Source: Neobacillus sp. FSL H8-0543 (GTDB lineage Bacteria; Bacillota; Bacilli; Bacillales; Cytobacillaceae). Taken from it: a stretch of 64,000 nt of DNA. Shown piece after piece: positions 7,902-16,171 of the stretch. The position numbers and the translations under genes are program-made. The notes under the pieces are model-generated. The model worked only from the letters and a program-made list of their open reading frames with translations, had not been told where the DNA came from and made no database searches. Position 1 is the stretch's first letter, and every line of letters begins with the position of its first letter. The DNA lies in NCBI RefSeq assembly GCF_038592905.1, contig NZ_CP151943.1, positions 1,924,501 to 1,988,500 of the forward strand, given 5' to 3'.

Positions 7902-8036
7902 TTGTTTGCTGGAGGAAATTCCATCTTTGCCTTATTACTATTGCTTGCATTATTTCGAAACAACAAAGTTTACAAAAAAATCCAAAAAATTATAAAAACA
8001 TTGGTCTATATACGTAAAAAACGAGTGCCATTTTAA
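7902..8036 (+). CDS. Possible small membrane peptide within the element
   Basis: A frame of 44 residues from a TTG start, with GGNSIFALLLLLALF followed by a Lys/Arg-rich tail ending KKRVPF. The Gly-rich head plus one hydrophobic segment resembles YjcZ-type small proteins, but there is no good ribosome binding site and the frame is open upstream only to a nearby stop. It may be a remnant of a small spore gene. Confidence 0.2.
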   Translation: MFAGGNSIFALLLLLALFRNNKVYKKIQKIIKTLVYIRKKRVPF

Positions 8037-8199
8037 TTCATTTAGAAACTCTTTACTTTATCTATTCTTTGCCACATTTACTGTCATTTGCGCTGTCAAA
8101 ACGAGGTCATGCACCTCTAAAGTGAACCCTTTAAATTATCCTTCTGAGCGTTGATTTTATTGTTTCAATAATCCTTCTTCTGCTTTTATTAAAATCCTA

Positions 8200-8748
8200 T
8201 TATTTAGGTATGCCGATTTCTTTAAATGGATAAAATCGAAATTTCACTTCTCCAATAACCGCGTCGTAGGAGACAAGTCCGAAAGTTCTGCTATCCCTAC
8301 TCTTTAAACGATTATCCCCCATCACAAATAACATGTCTTTAGGAACTAGGGATTCTCCAGTTTTTTCTTGCAATGAAAAGTCCTCTGTCAGTTTATTAAA
8401 TGGATTATCTTCTATATTTTCTATTAAATATGGTTCTTCTAGTGCTTCTCCATTAATATAAAGCACATCATCTTTCATCTCAATACGATCCCCAGGAAGA
8501 CCTATTACCCTTTTAATATAGTGTTCACCTTCCATATCTGGTGCATCGAACACAATCACATCAAATCGTTCAATTTCAGACGTTTTACTTACTACCACTC
8601 TATCTTTATCTTGAAAGGTAGGTGACATAGAGGCTCCAAGTACAGTTGTAGGTGTGAAAAGAAATTGTCTACAAATCATAGCGATGATGAAAGCAAATGC
8701 AACTGATTTTACCAAAGAAAAAATTTCTCCTTTTGTACTTTCTTTCAT
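8200..8748 (-). CDS. lepB: Type I signal peptidase
   Basis: A membrane-anchored protease that removes signal peptides from secreted proteins, of the SipS/SipT class. The protein has 182 residues with one N-terminal transmembrane helix (about 12-30), box B GASMSPT with catalytic Ser40, box D YIKRVIGLPGD with catalytic Lys79, and box E MGDNRLKSRDSR. The start follows TAGGAGGAAAATT. Bacilli usually carry several paralogues; the locus alone does not say which one this is, so the symbol is generic. Confidence 0.93.
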   Translation of the reverse strand: MKESTKGEIFSLVKSVAFAFIIAMICRQFLFTPTTVLGASMSPTFQDKDRVVVSKTSEIERFDVIVFDAPDMEGEHYIKRVIGLPGDRIEMKDDVLYINGEALEEPYLIENIEDNPFNKLTEDFSLQEKTGESLVPKDMLFVMGDNRLKSRDSRTFGLVSYDAVIGEVKFRFYPFKEIGIPK

Positions 8749-8934
8749 AATTTTCCTCCTATCATCATTTTCATTTTGATATATATTAATCCTATCCTAT
8801 GCCATGGAATATTAACAAGATTTAGTTCACCGTTATTATCCAACTAGAAGGTTCAAGAACCGTCCCCTTGGCTCAAAATCTCCTCATGTTAACCTATGAA
8901 TCGACAATAAACCCAAAAAAGTGAAACTTTTCTG

Positions 8935-8989
8935 TTGACAATACAATTGATTTTATATGATAATAAACATTGTATTAGAATTATTATAA
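8935..8989 (+). promoter_or_regulatory. ahpCF promoter with PerR box
   Basis: A TTGACA -35 box at 8935-8940 is followed by GATAAT at 8959-8964 (18-base spacing). Just downstream, 8975-8989 reads TTAGAATTATTATAA, which matches the PerR consensus TTATAATNATTATAA at all but one defined position. PerR repression of ahpCF relieved by peroxide is established in Bacillus subtilis; here it is inferred from the site. Confidence 0.75.
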
Positions 8990-9055
8990 TTTAATTATTA
9001 ATATTTGCTGTTAATCATTATCATAGCAAATATACACCTTAGGAGGAAATTGATT

Positions 9056-9619
9056 ATGTCATTAATAGGAAAAGAAGTTCAACCATTCACAGCAAAAGCT
9101 TATTTTAACGGTGATTTTATCACTGTATCTGAAGAAAACATGAAAGGTAAATGGAGTGTCGTTTGCTTTTACCCTGCAGATTTCACTTTCGTATGCCCAA
9201 CTGAGTTAGAAGACTTGCAAAACGAATATTCAACTTTGAAAGATCTTGGAGTAGAAGTATATTCTGTTTCAACAGATACCCATTTTACACATAAAGCATG
9301 GCACGATAATTCCGAAACAATCGGCAAAATCGAATACATTATGATTGGCGACCCTTCACAAAAGATCTCTCGCAGCTTTGACGTACTAGATGAAGAAGAA
9401 GGTCTTGCACAACGTGGTACTTTCATCATCGATCCAGATGGTATTGTACAAGCGGTTGAAATTAATGCAGACGGCATCGGCCGTGATGCAAGCACTCTTG
9501 TTAACAAGATTAAAGCAGCACAATATGTTAGAAACAATCCAGGTGAAGTTTGCCCGGCTAAATGGCAAGAAGGTTCTGAAACACTTAAGCCAAGCCTTGA
9601 CCTTGTAGGAAAAATTTAA
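9056..9619 (+). CDS. ahpC: Alkyl hydroperoxide reductase subunit C (peroxiredoxin)
   Basis: A typical two-Cys peroxiredoxin of 187 residues that reduces hydrogen peroxide and organic peroxides. The peroxidatic Cys47 lies in DFTFVCPTE and the resolving Cys166 in GEVCPAKW. The ATG at 9056 follows TTAGGAGGAAATTGATT; a longer frame from 9005 has no ribosome binding site. ahpF starts 12 bases after its stop, giving the standard ahpCF operon behind a PerR box. The product is recycled by AhpF using NADH. Confidence 0.97.
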   Translation: MSLIGKEVQPFTAKAYFNGDFITVSEENMKGKWSVVCFYPADFTFVCPTELEDLQNEYSTLKDLGVEVYSVSTDTHFTHKAWHDNSETIGKIEYIMIGDPSQKISRSFDVLDEEEGLAQRGTFIIDPDGIVQAVEINADGIGRDASTLVNKIKAAQYVRNNPGEVCPAKWQEGSETLKPSLDLVGKI

Positions 9620-9631
9620 GGAGTAGATTAC

Positions 9632-11161
9632 ATGTTACTAGATGCAGATATAAAAGCACAGTTATCCCAATATCTTGAACTTATGGAGGGAGATATCCTT
9701 CTCAAAGTTAGCGCAGGAACCGATGACGTTTCTCGCGACATGCTGGTTTTAGTAGACGAATTGGCTACTATGTCAACCAACATTAAGGTAGAGAAAACAG
9801 AATTACAGAGAACACCAAGCTTTAGTGTAAATCGTGTCGGCGAAGACACTGGGGTTACTTTTGCTGGTATCCCTCTAGGACACGAATTTACATCATTAAT
9901 ATTGGCTCTGCTGCAGGTTAGCGGAAGAGCTCCTAAAGTGGATCAGAAGGTAATCGATCAAATTAAAGCCATAAAAGGCGAATATCACTTTGAATCTTAC
10001 ATCAGCCTAAGCTGTCAAAACTGTCCGGATGTTGTCCAAGCATTGAATATCATGAGCATTCTCAACCCTGGCATTTCTCATTCCATGATTGACGGCGCAG
10101 CTTTCAAAGAAGAAGTGGAAAGCAAGGACATCATGGCAGTACCAACGGTTTTCCTTAATGGGGAATCCTTTGGCAGCGGCCGGATGACGCTTGAGGAGAT
10201 CCTCGCCAAAATGGGGAACGCTCCCGACGCATCAGAATTTGCTGATAAAGATCCATACGATGTGCTTGTTGTTGGTGGTGGACCAGCTGGTGCAAGTGCA
10301 GCCATCTATGCGGCACGCAAAGGCATTCGTACAGGAATTGTCGCTGAACGCTTTGGCGGTCAAGTGATGGACACCATGGGCATTGAGAACTTCATAAGTA
10401 TGAAATATACGGAAGGTCCTAAGCTCGTAGCCAGCCTTGAAGAACACGTGAAAGAATATGGCGTGGATGTCATGAATTTGCAGCGCGCAAAACGTCTTGA
10501 AAAGAAGGACTTCGTTGAACTTGAACTTGAAAACGGCGCGGTTCTAAAGAGTAAAACCGTTATCGTTTCTACAGGTGCCCGCTGGCGTAATGTTGGCGTA
10601 CCGGGTGAAGCCGAGTTTAAGAACAAAGGTGTAGCATACTGCCCACACTGTGATGGTCCGCTTTTTGCAGGAAAACACGTAGCGGTTATCGGTGGCGGTA
10701 ATTCCGGTATTGAAGCAGCCATCGACCTCGCAGGTATCGTGAAGCATGTAACGGTTCTTGAATTTGCGCCAGAATTAAAAGCAGACTCTGTCCTACAAGA
10801 CCGACTTTACGGGTTACCAAATGTAACAGTCATTAAAAACGCTCAAACAAAAGAAATCACCGGTACGGACAAAGTTAATGGGATTACTTACATGGATCGA
10901 GAAACAGAAGAAGTTCATCATGTGGAATTACAAGGTGTATTTGTTCAAATCGGATTAGTTCCAAATACCGATTGGTTAGGGGAAACGATTGAACGTTCCC
11001 GCTTCGGTGAGATCGTAGTAGATAAGCATGGCGCTACAAATGTTCCTGGCGTGTTTGCTGCAGGCGACTGTACAGATAGTGCATATAAGCAGATTATTAT
11101 TTCAATGGGATCAGGCGCGACTGCATCATTAAGTGCATTCGACTACCTCATCCGCAACTAA
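9632..11161 (+). CDS. ahpF: Alkyl hydroperoxide reductase subunit F
   Basis: An NADH-dependent FAD disulfide reductase that regenerates AhpC. The 509 residues show the N-terminal double thioredoxin-like domain with the CQNC redox pair (Cys128/Cys131), the FAD-binding [17 protein letters not shown], the active-site pair in CPHCDGP (Cys337/Cys340), the NADH-binding [10 protein letters not shown] and a C-terminal FAD motif in AAGDCTD. Length and order are as in other Bacillus AhpF. The start follows AAGGAGTAGATTAC. Confidence 0.97.
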   Translation: MLLDADIKAQLSQYLELMEGDILLKVSAGTDDVSRDMLVLVDELATMSTNIKVEKTELQRTPSFSVNRVGEDTGVTFAGIPLGHEFTSLILALLQVSGRAPKVDQKVIDQIKAIKGEYHFESYISLSCQNCPDVVQALNIMSILNPGISHSMIDGAAFKEEVESKDIMAVPTVFLNGESFGSGRMTLEEILAKMGNAPDASEFADKDPYDVLVVGGGPAGASAAIYAARKGIRTGIVAERFGGQVMDTMGIENFISMKYTEGPKLVASLEEHVKEYGVDVMNLQRAKRLEKKDFVELELENGAVLKSKTVIVSTGARWRNVGVPGEAEFKNKGVAYCPHCDGPLFAGKHVAVIGGGNSGIEAAIDLAGIVKHVTVLEFAPELKADSVLQDRLYGLPNVTVIKNAQTKEITGTDKVNGITYMDRETEEVHHVELQGVFVQIGLVPNTDWLGETIERSRFGEIVVDKHGATNVPGVFAAGDCTDSAYKQIIISMGSGATASLSAFDYLIRN

Positions 11162-11172
11162 ATAAAAGTTTC

Positions 11173-11217
11173 GAAAGGCGCTTCGCTATCTGACTGATAG
11201 TAAAGCGCCTTTCTTTG
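11173..11217 (+). terminator. ahpCF terminator
   Basis: GAAAGGCGCTT and AAGCGCCTTTC form an 11-pair stem around a 19-base loop with its own inner dyad (CTATC/GATAG), followed by TTTGTT, 11 bases past the ahpF stop. Confidence 0.9.
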
Positions 11218-11425
11218 TTCAAGGGGACAGTTCTCATGGTTTTTTTAGTTAGGGCAATAACGGTTTCGATCATTACTGTTGTATAAAAGTCCAGCAGAAT
11301 CGGCTCCTTAGCTTCTTTATTTACAATCCTACAACTGATTCTTGGACCAGTGGGGCATTAATGCCTACAGCAAGAGCTCTATTTCCTAGTATTTCTTTAT
11401 AAAGCAAAAAAGGAAAGCCAATTTA

Positions 11426-11959
11426 GTTAACGGGTTCCGCTAACTATCGCAAACATTAAAAATGTAATGCAAAATGACCTTCTAAATTGTATGGTAATTT
11501 GGAGGTCTATTTTTGTTGATATAAAGGGAGTTGGATATTTATTTTGGGAGAATTTGTAGTGCAATTTGTATATTAAAATGTTGGGGTACAATAGCCAGTG
11601 TACCTCAGCGAAATACACTACATTTTTACTTGCAAATTGATATATAGAAAATATTTGTTAGGCGCTGTTAAAACTGAATGTTGATTGCACTGCGTATGAA
11701 AAATAAAAGTAAAATTCCGGCTAAATTGGGAAATACCCATATTTCCTTAAAAATAAGGGGAGTTTTTCCGCTTATATTATCCAAATCTTTGGATTTTTTC
11801 TTATTTAGAGCAGTGTGCATTTTCCTATGCAAATTTTAAAGGAAATTCCGTACAAATCGCTATATACCAATAAAAAAATGAGTGTCAAATTCATATACAA
11901 ATTGATACCTATTTTAGTTAATATTATTAATATTTGCGATAGGTAACGGAACCCGTTAC
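11426..11959. mobile_element. 534-bp MITE-like element
   Basis: The ends are inverted repeats of 33-34 bases with about 29 matches: GTTAACGGGTTCCGCTAACT at 11426 and the reverse complement of 11940-11959, GTAACGGGTTCCGTTACCTA, both continuing into ATCGCAAA-ATTAA. Each end is itself palindromic (GTAACGG/CCGTTAC). The interior is AT-rich with no open gene. No transposase of matching type is in the window. A flanking target duplication is not evident. Confidence 0.55.
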
Positions 11960-12000
11960 GAAAGCTGCCCAACCTTTTTTTTGCAGGTAATAATATTCAT

Positions 12001-12795
12001 TTAAATCTCCCAATCAACCATTTTTTCCTCATAAACTTTTTCAGCAATTCTACGAATATAGATTTTAATCCCCAATAAACTAAGTGCTCCAACTAACAAT
12101 GTAGAAAGATTCGGGATAAAAGTTGTCCAAACAATCGAAAGCAAATAAAAGAAATAATAGCTACCGAGGGATAGATTGGTTTCCTTTGCTGAAATTAATC
12201 CGCTCTTCAAAAATTCCGCCTTTAGTGCCTGTAAATATTTTGTCGATAAAATCAAAATTATCCCAACAACCCCAACAAATATCAAGATATCCTCTGCAAT
12301 AAATACAGCAATGCAAAAGGCATAAAACATATAGTCAAGTCTAGAAATGGCATTATTGATTGGCGTTCCATCCAATGCTTGACCCATTTTATAAAACAAT
12401 TTGACTTCCTTCATAAGATCAAACTGGTGCTCTTCTACTATTTTTTTTATTTTATAGTTTAGTATATTCGAAGCGACAAAGAGAATAATAAAAATAGATA
12501 TCGGTAATAGCATTGTGTTCCATTTTGTGTAAATCACATGGCCAAGGGTAAGGAATAAAATAATCCCACAACACATGATTCCTACATTAATATTGGAGTA
12601 TTTCCTTCCAGCCCTTATTTTTTTATTAAAGGATAGTACAATGTAAAACGTACATAAAAAGATAAACATTCCGATAGTTATTAAAAACAATACTAGTTTA
12701 AAGATATTCGCATCTGTTGATTGGTGCGGAATCGTTAGAATAAATAGTAATAGGCAGAAATAATAAACAATATGAAGTCTCATCATTATTTTCAT
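12001..12795 (-). CDS. Polytopic membrane protein, unknown function
   Basis: A protein of 264 residues with about seven hydrophobic segments in an ABC-2-permease-like or sensor-like arrangement, but no motif that I can assign. The middle has a charged loop, KIKKIVEEHQFDLMKEVKLF, and the C-terminus is charged. The start follows AAAGGAAATACTAAA. It stands alone next to the MITE-like element. Composition is very rich in I, F and L with AT-rich codons, possibly less conserved than its neighbours. Confidence 0.6.
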   Translation of the reverse strand: MKIMMRLHIVYYFCLLLFILTIPHQSTDANIFKLVLFLITIGMFIFLCTFYIVLSFNKKIRAGRKYSNINVGIMCCGIILFLTLGHVIYTKWNTMLLPISIFIILFVASNILNYKIKKIVEEHQFDLMKEVKLFYKMGQALDGTPINNAISRLDYMFYAFCIAVFIAEDILIFVGVVGIILILSTKYLQALKAEFLKSGLISAKETNLSLGSYYFFYLLSIVWTTFIPNLSTLLVGALSLLGIKIYIRRIAEKVYEEKMVDWEI

Positions 12796-13136
12796 TTTAG
12801 TATTTCCTTTATGTTGTCATAAAAGTTTTCATACAGTAATCATTTTTATACAACTGTTTTTTTCCTTTAAATGATACATTAACAAATAAATGGAAAAACA
12901 TTACTACTAGTTACATATATTAACGAATCTATTCCAATATGTAAATAGGGATAAGTTTCCAATATCCTATCTATTGAATAGGATCCAAATCTGATTATTA
13001 CTCTATTTTCAGAAATGTTATTGCAATATGAATGCCACGGATGTAATCGAATTAACACCTCCTTGTTCTTTTTCTCAGAAAATTCTATGTTACGATTATT
13101 AAAAATTAGCAACCAGAGAACATGGAGGGTAAAAGA

Positions 13137-13928
13137 ATGCTTAAGAAAGTAATATCTATTTTAGCAGTTGCTGTAATCTCAGTAACTGTAAGTGCTAATG
13201 TACAAGCGGCTTCAATTACAGTACAAAAAGGGGATACCCTTTGGGCTCTGTCACGCGCAAATAATATGTCAGTAGAAAATATCCAAAAGTTAAATCATCT
13301 CACATCAGACCTTATTCACCCTGGGGATGTACTAACCGTTACCCCTGAAAAACGTCATACCGTCAAACAAGGCGACACATTATGGGAGATTTCGATTGAT
13401 CATCAGGTAACCGTTTCGCAAATTAAAGAATGGAACCAACTGCATAGCGATCTCATCCATCCTGGATTAAATCTAGTAATCTTTGAAGGATTTAACAATA
13501 CCACTATTTCTCTTACAGAAAAACCAGTACAGCCAGCAGCACAAACACCGACTGAAAGCGCACCTGCTCCTGCAGTTGAAGCCCCGGCTCCATCACCAGC
13601 CGAAAGCGCAACTGCAGTGGAAGCCACAGCACCTAGTTCAAAGGAAATAATAGTAGAAGCTACAGCCTATACGGCTTCATGCGAAGGCTGCTCTGGTATT
13701 ACTGCTACTGGAATTGACCTACTAGCAAACCCAAATCAAAAGGTCATTTCCGTTGACCCATCTGTTATACCGCTCGGCAGTAAAGTTTATGTAGAAGGCT
13801 ATGGAGAAGCAATCGCTGGAGATACTGGCGGTGCCATTAAAGGAAATAAAATTGATGTCTTTATCCCTTCTAAACAAGAGGCAATCAATTTTGGAAGAAA
13901 ACAAGTAAAGGTGACAATATTAAACTAA
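13137..13928 (+). CDS. Secreted LysM and 3D-domain cell-wall protein (YocH-like)
   Basis: Encodes 263 residues: signal peptide (to about ANVQAA, residue 25), two LysM repeats (VQKGDTLWALSRANNMSVEN and VKQGDTLWEISIDHQVTVSQ, about 28-115) that bind peptidoglycan, a Pro/Ala/Glu linker, and a C-terminal 3D domain (about 175-263) with the three Asp signature spread over GITATGIDLL, VISVDPSVIPLG and AGDTGGAIKGNKIDVF. This is the layout of B. subtilis YocH, a WalR-regulated muralytic enzyme of the RpfB/Sps type. The ATG at 13137 follows GGAGGG; a start at 13122 would precede it. Confidence 0.9.
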   Translation: MLKKVISILAVAVISVTVSANVQAASITVQKGDTLWALSRANNMSVENIQKLNHLTSDLIHPGDVLTVTPEKRHTVKQGDTLWEISIDHQVTVSQIKEWNQLHSDLIHPGLNLVIFEGFNNTTISLTEKPVQPAAQTPTESAPAPAVEAPAPSPAESATAVEATAPSSKEIIVEATAYTASCEGCSGITATGIDLLANPNQKVISVDPSVIPLGSKVYVEGYGEAIAGDTGGAIKGNKIDVFIPSKQEAINFGRKQVKVTILN

Positions 13929-13939
13929 ATTTTTTAACT

Positions 13940-13982
13940 ACACTACAAAACCTATTCTATTAGGGAATGTAGTGTTGTTTTT
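13940..13982 (+). terminator. Terminator after the LysM/3D gene
   Basis: ACACTACA and TGTAGTGT pair around a 21-base loop and are followed by TGTTTTTAC, 11 bases past the stop codon. Confidence 0.65.
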
Positions 13983-13983
13983 A

Positions 13984-14545
13984 CAAAAAAAACGTGCAGA
14001 TCCTGAAATTTTATTAAAAGTCAAGATATTAATTGAAGCCATTAACAACATTGCATTCTTATTTAATGTCGGACATTATAGGGATAAATTAAATAGGATA
14101 GATGAGCAGGATAAAATATGCTCTATCTATCCTATTTTTGTAGTACAAATGACCTTATTTACTATAAAAAAATGTAATGTTGTTGTGCATTGATAGAAGG
14201 TGTTCCTTTACCTTTAATTAATGCAAACAAACCGATATCTGACCCAAATGCTATTCCTGAAGGCGTTAAACGATCGGGTGATGAAATAGTACATATAATT
14301 TCGAAAGATTGCCACAACATAGTCATATTAAGTTAGTTAAACTTCAGACCTTAAACCACTAGAATAACAGTTATCTTATTTTTTGATTTCCAAAGAAGGC
14401 TATAAATAAGAAAAAATGATTGACTCAATGGACCCATATTTAACATTGGCTTGAAATCATAATGTAAATATCATGTAACAACAATACCGTTGAAGTCAGG
14501 TATTTTAAAGTATAAACTTTACTTACTATTTGAGGAGTCGATTTA
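13984..14545. other. Intergenic region with decayed coding fragments
   Basis: A second strong terminator hairpin lies at 14091-14139 (AAATAGGATAGAT.GAGCA against TGCTCTATCTATCCTATTT, then TTTT). Around 14192-14334 the plus strand reads an open fragment without a start (it begins LIEGVPLPLINANKPI and ends in a stop) that looks like the tail of a lost gene; I cannot name it. The overlapping 73-codon frame at 13972-14193 runs through both hairpins and is not convincing. Confidence 0.4.
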
Positions 14546-14857
14546 GTGAAAACAGTATCCGTGAATAAGCTAAAATTTAAGAAAAATTTACCCATGATTG
14601 AGCAATATGTAATCAAAAATTTCCTGTTTCAATGGATTGGGCGACCAACAGAAGGATTAGATGAGATTCTACCACTTGATTACACAGAAGATGTCTTTGC
14701 AAAGATGGAGGCAAAACAGGAAACATCATTCCTTATTAACGAGGATGAACATTTCAGATATGCGACAATAACAGAAGATGAGCAATTTGTAATAGGTGTT
14801 TTAAATTGGAATAAAGAGTTAAAGCATAAAATCATTTCTCTGGATGAGGTTTGTTAG
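14546..14857 (+). CDS. Hypothetical protein, 103 residues
   Basis: I do not recognise the family. The protein is soluble and acidic with an N-terminal basic patch (KLKFKKN), an aromatic centre (NFLFQWIGRPTEG) and a beta-rich C-terminal half (HFRYATITEDEQFVIGVLNW). GTG start after TGAGGAGTCGATTTA, a good ribosome binding site. A hairpin (14857-14878) follows directly. The gene sits in a stretch of decayed sequence, so it may be a recent arrival or a survivor. Confidence 0.55.
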   Translation: MKTVSVNKLKFKKNLPMIEQYVIKNFLFQWIGRPTEGLDEILPLDYTEDVFAKMEAKQETSFLINEDEHFRYATITEDEQFVIGVLNWNKELKHKIISLDEVC

Positions 14858-14878
14858 GTAAGCACTTTATGGTGCTTA
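14857..14878 (+). terminator. Hairpin at the end of the 103-residue gene
   Basis: GTAAGCAC-tttatg-GTGCTTAC is a perfect eight-pair stem beginning at the last base of the stop codon. Only a weak T-run follows. Confidence 0.5.
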
Positions 14879-15057
14879 CTACTTGACTTTTCTCTACAAA
14901 ATTTTGAAAATTCCCGACAAATTTTACTTAAAATCTTCAGTAATATTATTAGTTTCTTCAACATCATGCTTACGTCAATTCTATGACATACCATTCTTCA
15001 ACTCTTGCCCCCGTATGCTAAACAAAGGTGTATTTCACTGCTCGTTGGTGAATAGCA

Positions 15058-15165
15058 TTATTCCTCATCTACAAAGTCAATCATCACTCCAACAACCTTT
15101 TTTGAAATGTTATATTTTACTTTCACTTCGTAAACTCCGTCACCATAACCGGCACGATTAAATCT
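15058..15165 (-). pseudogene. C-terminal fragment, DUF4241-like
   Basis: The minus strand reads RAGYGDGVYEVKVKYNISKK then VVGVMIDFVDEE and a stop. The GxGDGxYxV...VIDF pattern is the usual C-terminal end of DUF4241-type proteins, often seen as antitoxin or immunity-like proteins. There is no start; upstream sequence belongs to another gene fragment in a different frame, so the join is a deletion junction. Confidence 0.45.
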
Positions 15166-15260
15166 TTTAAATTTTGTTGCATTCTTTCCCCTTTAAAGAC
15201 GACATTATCTTCTTGAAACATTCCATTTTGAACGTCTATAACCAGTAGTGCTTTCTTCAT
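15123..15260 (-). pseudogene. N-terminal fragment of a cysteine hydrolase (isochorismatase family)
   Basis: Starts at ATG 15260 after a GGGGGAG ribosome binding site and reads MKKALLVIDVQNGMF, the hallmark N-terminus of isochorismatase-like cysteine hydrolases with the catalytic Asp in VIDVQNGMF. The frame ends after 45 residues, where about 140 expected residues are missing, and the sequence runs into the DUF4241-like fragment. A truncated protein might be made but would lack the catalytic Cys. Confidence 0.65.
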
Positions 15261-15409
15261 TTTTCTCCCCCTAAAAAAACATACGTTCGTTATTATTTAT
15301 TGTACACTATTCATTAAGATTTGTTGAACAACCTGCTTCTTTAGCAATAAGAAAGCTGTCTTTAATGGCAACTAGATCTAAAGCTCTTGCACCCGTTTGT
15401 TTAAAAATA

Positions 15410-15574
15410 TTATTGGTTATCTTTCTTGCTTCTTGCGATGAAAATAGCTCCTAAATTACATCCAATCCCTATTATATGCATAATAAAATTACCTGTATTG
15501 CCAAAGCTATCAATTGTTAATCCAATTAAAAAACTCCCAAACAAAATAAGTAAAATAGCAAAAAATAATTTCAA
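15410..15574 (-). CDS. Small two-helix membrane protein
   Basis: A 54-residue frame from TTG 15574: MKLFFAILLILFGSFLIGLT, a short polar turn (IDSFGNTGNF), a second hydrophobic segment (IMHIIGIGCNLGAIFIA) and a basic tail RSKKDNQ. AGGAGG lies 12 bases upstream, slightly long. The composition strongly suggests a real small membrane protein, family unknown. Between it and the isochorismatase fragment (15307-15400) the minus strand carries another startless fragment ending in CSTNLNE. Confidence 0.5.
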   Translation of the reverse strand: MKLFFAILLILFGSFLIGLTIDSFGNTGNFIMHIIGIGCNLGAIFIARSKKDNQ

Positions 15575-15723
15575 AATCTTTCTAATCCTCCTAGCCCGAC
15601 CATAAAATCAATTCGAGTTCTTTTTGAATTAACGACCATTAGCTGAATAAACAAAAAGCCGCCATTGGCAGCTCCATCTTCAAGTAATGCCGCCGTTACT
15701 TTAAGTGAAGAAGTTCACAAAAC

Positions 15724-16144
15724 TTAATTAGAGTTACTAAAAACCCGGATTTTGAACTCGTCACTTTGTTCTTGTAAATTCCAACCTGATTTATAATAAT
15801 ATTCATTAAAATCGGAATCAGTCGGACTTAGTGCAACAATAGGTAAATCATTTATCGTTTTTAACATCATTTTTTAACAACCCTTGACCACGATAAACAC
15901 CGCTTATCGCAAATTGATATAAAGAAATTTTGTTTTGTGTTTTTTTTCGGTAAGACCGAAATGCTCCCACTACTTGACCTTTTACTGTTGACACTATCAT
16001 TTGCTTTCTTCTTATGGCTGCTTTAATTCCAAGAGGACATAAAAACTCTTCATAATAAACTGCACTGTTATTACTATCTAAATTTTCATTGAAGAAAGTC
16101 ACAACTTCAGATATATGAGTTGGATTTGCTAAAGCTATTTGCAT
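15724..16144 (-). pseudogene. GNAT acetyltransferase with a frameshift
   Basis: The first frame from ATG 16144 (ribosome binding site AAGGTGGCAGAAAG) reads an acetyltransferase start, with VSTVKGQVVGAF and the acetyl-CoA loop ISGVYRGQGLL. It then goes out of frame at a run of six A near 15867. The adjacent frame continues naturally with MLKTINDLPIVALSPTDSDF and the typical C-terminus NEYYYKSGWNLQEQSDEF, ending at 15724. A one-base indel in the A-run explains both halves. It could be a true lesion, a phase-variable run or a sequencing error. Confidence 0.75.
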
Positions 16145-16171
16145 CTTTCTGCCACCTTAAAATAACGCTTT

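Larger units (their letters stand above)
7289..8152. mobile_element. TIR-bounded non-autonomous element (MITE-like)
   Basis: The ends are imperfect inverted repeats of about 43 bases. AACGCTCAGA at 7289 is followed by TTAAAGGGTTCACTT and AGGTGCA; the reverse complement of 8109-8152 reads the same blocks in the same order, with an eight-base inner block inverted. The interior has no transposase. It contains a strong hairpin terminator, a 52-bp tandem hairpin array and one small reading frame. No clear target-site duplication could be picked out by eye. The alternative is two unrelated insertions of one dispersed repeat in opposite orientation. Confidence 0.5.

Noticed and set aside
12879..13112. 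Minus-strand frame of 77 codons from a TTG start
   Set aside because: No ribosome binding site at the start and the AAGGAGGT inside it is not followed by a sensible start; composition is not protein-like. It also lies in the promoter region of the LysM/3D gene.
13972..14193. Plus-strand frame of 73 codons
   Set aside because: It begins in one terminator and runs through a second strong terminator hairpin, with no ribosome binding site.
14883..15161. Plus-strand frame of 92 codons
   Set aside because: It lies opposite the isochorismatase and DUF4241 remnants and has no start site.
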